From: Silene noctiflora
Lineage: Eukaryota > Streptophyta > Magnoliopsida > Caryophyllales > Caryophyllaceae
Assembly: GCA_009801015.1 (NCBI GenBank)
Contig: VHZZ01000031.1
Span: 253,233-276,815, forward strand
Direction: 5' to 3'
DNA: 23,583 nucleotides
Below the pieces are notes generated by a model. The model was not told the DNA's origin. It was given only the letters and a program-made list of their open reading frames with translations, and searched no databases. The translations under genes and the position numbers were made by a program. Shown in pieces: positions 19,889 through 23,583 of the stretch. The stretch's first letter is position 1. Each line of letters begins with the position of its first letter.

Positions 19889-20310
19889 ATTATTATTTTA
19901 TTTTATTTTTAAAAAAACCCGATAATGGGTTTTAAAAAATACCATTCAAATCTGTCTCGGCCAAACCAACAATATCCATGGGCTAGTGTAAATGGTGTGT
20001 TGTATAAGCCCAATATATTATTTTCTGAAACAAAAGCCCAATATTTTATTATTAGATGAAAAACAAGATATAGACCTTGCACCAAAATGGCCAAATGATC
20101 CTAATTATTTGGAACCAAAAGTCCACTACTATATAAACAATAAGTTTTGTGCTATTTTGGTCATTAAAATAGTGTATCCTTTAAATATTGCCAATGACGT
20201 GGGAGTTCGTGACACAAAATTTTAACACATAAGTTAAGGTATATACCGTCGGACACCAACGTATAATTTTCTTACCGCGAATGCTCATACAAACGGATAA
20301 ATAACTGGTT
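19889..20310. other. AT-rich intergenic DNA with a short hairpin
   Basis: Contains a perfect hairpin aaaaccc-gataat-gggtttt near 19914-19934 and two copies of aagcccaatat (about 20007 and 20034). No coding region recognised. Confidence 0.4.
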
Positions 20311-20400
20311 AAAGAGTTTGCTTCATTTCCATAACCAGGGTTTGAACTCGACCTCATAGTTAAAGAAAGAGATGAACAACCACCATACTAAACTCATTTG
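20311..20400 (-). mobile_element. Degenerate tRNA-derived SINE head
   Basis: Minus-strand box A tagtatggtgg at 20390-20380 and a box-B-like gagttcaaacc at about 20349-20339, correctly spaced for a tRNA-derived promoter. The body downstream has no visible A-tail or target duplication. It could be an old SINE or a tRNA relic; the cloverleaf is not intact. Confidence 0.4.
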
Positions 20401-20505
20401 ATTATTGTATATTAATTGTTGAGTTGTCCATGACGAAAAACATATATTTCACCGGGGATTTAGAAGGTGCATGACATTTTGAGTTATGCGGTAATGCACT
20501 ATAGC

Positions 20506-21063
20506 TAGACCCGGTAAAACGGGTCATTCGGGTCGCGTATGGGTCAGGTTAGTTTGGATCGGGTTATTTCGGGTCGGATTGGATCGGGTCGGGTCACTTT
20601 CAAGTATCGGGTCAATTTCAGGTGATCTGTTGTCGGGTCATTTTGAGTCGAGTCATTTTCGGATATGAGTCATTTTGGGTTGAGTTGCTTTCAAATTAAT
20701 GGCTAAACACATTATTTAGTACTATTTTCATTAAAAAATAATATTTTGCAAATTTAACTATTTACTAGGAATTGTTATAACCAATAAAACTTTATTTTGA
20801 TATATATAATATTAATATGACTTAGTATTTGTCGTTTCGGATCATTTTGGGTCACTTCAAGTCATTTGGGATCAGTTTAATTATGAGTCGGTCTTTTTGG
20901 GTTAGGTCAACATTGGGTCAGACAATCTTCGGGTCGGGTCGGGTCAATTCGGATTTCGGGTCGTATTCGGGTCAAGTAAGTTCGGGTCATTTTCGACTCT
21001 CGGGTCAACCTTTTTGAGTCGGGTCATTCGAGTGATCGAGTCTGACTCATTTTACCAGGTCTG
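20506..21063. mobile_element. Non-autonomous hAT element with GGGTCA arrays
   Basis: 558-bp element. The left terminus tagacccggtaaaacgggtca (20506 onward) pairs with the right terminus, whose complement is cagacctggtaaaatgagtca (21063). Flanking 8-mers actatagc (20498-20505) and agtatagc (21064-21071) differ at one base. Both outer parts are arrays of gggtca/gggtcg words; the middle (about 20690-20830) is AT-rich. The architecture mirrors the hAT element at 12943-13455 but with a different array word. No transposase. Confidence 0.8.
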
Positions 21064-21071
21064 AGTATAGC

Positions 21072-22031
21072 GACAATATATTTTAGTAACAGCTCATCGT
21101 GATAATGAGATATTGAACTTATAAAGACGGTTTAATTTATAGCATTATCCCAACAAATTAAATGACAATTTAACAAAAATGTCAATTCACTTTCATTATC
21201 AAACGTGCATTATAAAAGAAATAGACAATATTTCTAGGTTGTTCTTTAATTTGGTCCCTTGCATTTCCGTGGACCTGCCGGGATGCCGGCCTCATATGAT
21301 TGACGAGCCGTCGTTTTTGTTATCCCTCTTCATTACGCTTTTATTATTCATATGATCGAGTTCATTTCATACTAAAACGATCTGACGTTTTATGATTTCT
21401 TATTATAACTAGTGTTGGATCCGGTTTCATCCGGGTACGTGATGATTGAGTCATCGTATCCTTTTATCAACTCATACACGCTTGATTTTTTAACTACGAA
21501 CTAAATAATAAAAGTTCGATATAAGAGACTACCACTTTATTGATTCAGCAAATTATAAGGACAAGCTCCACGGCTTCGATCACCTCTTTTATTACAACCC
21601 GAACTAAAAGAACGTTTATTTAAGGGAACTACAATAATAATATTATAACATAAATACATGCATGCATGATGCATCTCTCCCCTTACTATTCTTGGTTAAC
21701 GGCATGCGATGCATGCATTTGGTTCGATCCCATCATCTATTGCATTGATTCCCTGCATAATTAACTAAGGTCAGTAAAAAATTTACCGCTCCATTTCCAA
21801 AATATGACTATGTTTGATTTTCATTCTCGGGTTAACTCTTTTAACTTTAAAATTGACGAATTATTAATTTACGTAAAATGAAAAGAAAAATATAAAAGGA
21901 ACTGTTGGATTAATAAAGTACTCCGTAACTTTGTAGTCCCTTTATCTTAGTCCGGAGTATTTGTTTACCTTTATACTAATATATTTTTAAACGTATTTTA
22001 ATTAAAGGTAAATAAATAGTTTGATAAGTTA
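21072..22031. other. Intergenic DNA with CATGCA cluster
   Basis: AT-rich sequence without recognised genes. At 21657-21719 there are several CATGCA/TGCATG words (RY-type motifs), some arranged as inverted copies. Strings such as tactccgta and tccggagta at 21918-21960 form a short inverted pair typical of decayed small transposons. Confidence 0.4.
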
Positions 22032-22770
22032 CTAGTATATATCCCGTACTATAGTACGGTATTTGTAGAAGATTGTGTTAGAGAAAATTGTAATTAAAAA
22101 GTTACCATTAATTATTTTACATTTAATAAATTAATCTGCTATTTATGAAGTTTTGTATTAATACGATTAGATGGTATTTTTTAGATTGATTTATGAAGGG
22201 CATTCTAAATAAAATTATTTGCATAGATTTAACTTTACTTTTAATTTAATGTTATAATGTACTAAATATAATATTAGTAAGAGGTAGAAAATAAGGTTAC
22301 TACCATCTAACGATGCTTTAAGTTAAGTTATATTACTTATAATAAAAAAAATATATAAATGTTGTTACATTCTTTACAAAAATACTCCATATTACTCGAG
22401 TAAAAAACAATATTATCTTATCGTTATTTTCACAACGAAAACGCTATATGTTGAATGAGAATATCAGATGTGAGTGTTACAAATCAACAAGAACTAACAG
22501 TATTAATTTTAATATTAAATATTAATAATATTAGTATGCTAGTGTTAGGTGTTACAATATTACCGTAATTATCCTATTTATCATATTTATATAATATGCT
22601 AGTGTTAGCTGTTAATTCACTAAAATTGTAATAATGGACCAAATTAATAGTGGGTCCACTTTCTTCATTTGTCATTCAAATAGTCAGAACAATTAGTCAG
22701 CGGGAAATTTGAGTGGGATTTTTTAAGTTGTGTTAATCTTTTAGTATATAGGGGATTAAAGATAAAGAGA
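22032..22770 (-). mobile_element. Small non-autonomous Helitron
   Basis: Minus-strand element of 739 bp with the canonical Helitron ends. The 5' terminus is TCTCTTTATCTTTAATCCCC at 22770, preceded by an A. The 3' terminus is CTAG at 22035-22032, followed by a T, so insertion is between A and T with no duplication. Eight bases before CTAG is a 16-bp perfect palindrome (ccgtactatagtacgg, 22044-22059), the expected 3' hairpin. The 5' region has ctatatactaaaagattaacac, typical of plant Helitron starts. No Rep/helicase frame. The interior has a direct repeat atgctagtgttag at about 22535 and 22596. Confidence 0.75.
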
Positions 22771-23567
22771 TGATTGTGAGACAAAATATAACCTCACGCT
22801 CCAAGACTTGTAAATCCGTCTCAATATTCCCATCATCAAGCTCCTGCACATTATAAATGGCGATCAAAGAAGAGAAAACTATAGTTTTATTGCTCCATAT
22901 ATATATTTCTAATTTACTTAATGAAAGCAGAGTTTAATAATTATGGGGTGTAATAATGTACCTCCGATGTTAAAGGCTGAATGTCGTATCTGAACTCGAC
23001 ACCATATTCAGATTCTATCTTTAAAACAGCGTCGTGGAGATATTGAGTTTCCTTATCACCAATCTCAAACTCGTCGATTTGTTGGTAGGAGAAGGGTAGC
23101 TCATAAGTTGCCATATTAATAGACAGAGTTGCAATAACTTTTGACCTTGGTGGTAGTACGAGTCGCGCGTACTCTTTCTCAATCAACGCAACCGAGTTAG
23201 TTTTTCCCCAAGTAGTAGTAACATCTGTGGCCACATCAGGAAACTCTAGTTCCCCAGTCGAATCAACAGTCGGAATCCGACCGTTGAACAGGACCGTAGG
23301 CCCCTGAACTAAGGGAAAACTATGACTAAATGTGAGTTTTGTAAATTTCTGATACTGGGTAGGAATATCACGTTCAGATTCAGTGAAGTTTGTATTTATT
23401 ATATTCATTCTCCTCACATTCCGGAATGACTTGGGTCCTGTCCAAGCGTGCCGGAAATTCTTAATATTAACACGACTTTGACCTGCGGCTGTAGAAAAGA
23501 ATAAGAGAAAATATGAATGTGATATTTTGTGTGTTTCATTCCTTTGAAACGATGTACATATATACAC
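22733..23567 (-). CDS. Aerolysin-like pore-forming domain protein (3' part of gene)
   Basis: Encodes an aerolysin-type beta-pore-forming module, probably a defence-related plant protein; several plant proteins, including some amaranthin-type lectins, carry such a module. Main exon: acceptor at 23488 (or 23482) to donor at 22962, about 175 codons. Visible features: alternating hydrophobic/polar strands, TTTWGKTNSVALIEKEY (candidate membrane hairpin flank), RLVLPPRSKV and ELPFSYQQIDEFEIG, then EYGVEFRYDIQPL. A 118-bp intron (22961-22844) leads to a candidate exon 22843-22793 of 17 codons. Without the second donor, this frame stops at 22735-22733. Without any splicing at 22962, the frame stops at 22941. 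The N-terminal exons, perhaps a lectin domain, would lie beyond the right edge. The in-frame TTG/ATG-like starts at 23489-23567 are probably intronic. Confidence 0.65.
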
Positions 23568-23583
23568 AACTATGTGTGTGAAC

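Noticed and set aside
20829..21017. Plus-strand frame of 62 codons
   Set aside because: It is made of the gggtca word array of the hAT element.

Overview
This is plant nuclear DNA. Five intron-containing or partial genes are separated by AT-rich DNA full of small non-autonomous transposons. The gene content (TMK and MIK2-type receptor kinases, plastid FabZ, SC35 splicing factor, aerolysin-like protein) points to a dicot. The aerolysin-like gene and scattered 'tactccgta' stretches make Caryophyllales/Amaranthaceae my guess, but this is inference only. All five genes lie on the minus strand.

Layout, left to right. 1-2048: 5' part of a TMK1-like leucine-rich-repeat receptor kinase, running off the left edge inside the kinase domain. 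2049-4071: its leader, two tRNA-derived SINEs and a foldback element. 4072-7295: a complete two-exon LRR receptor kinase of the MIK2/At4g08850 type (19 LRRs, TM helix, RD kinase). 7349-9206: a degenerate hAT-like element, a Harbinger-type element with TTA duplications, and a short unidentified coding-like stretch. 9207-12195: a four-exon plastid 3-hydroxyacyl-ACP dehydratase (FabZ, 222 aa). Its last intron holds a SINE, an F-box-like scrap and an inverted-repeat element that contains the 714-base assembly gap. 12196-15340: a 513-bp hAT element with perfect 8-bp target duplications, then non-coding sequence. 15341-18861: a seven-exon SR splicing factor of the SC35 type (250 aa). 19377-21071: a hAT-like element abutted by a SINE with a perfect 20-bp target duplication, a worn SINE, and a second well-bounded hAT element. 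22032-22770: a small Helitron with canonical ends. 22733-23567: the 3' part of a gene with an aerolysin-like pore-forming module, whose last candidate exon runs into the Helitron.

The genes are unrelated neighbours: cell-surface signalling (two RLKs), fatty-acid synthesis (FabZ), pre-mRNA splicing (SC35) and a probable defence protein. I see no operon-like or clustered pathway. The most interesting signals are the dense set of well-delimited mobile elements, the Helitron/aerolysin-like gene junction, and the SC35 intron whose retention gives a stop exactly at the splice acceptor. Exon boundaries were placed by eye from GT/AG signals, reading frame and resemblance to known protein families; no search was run.
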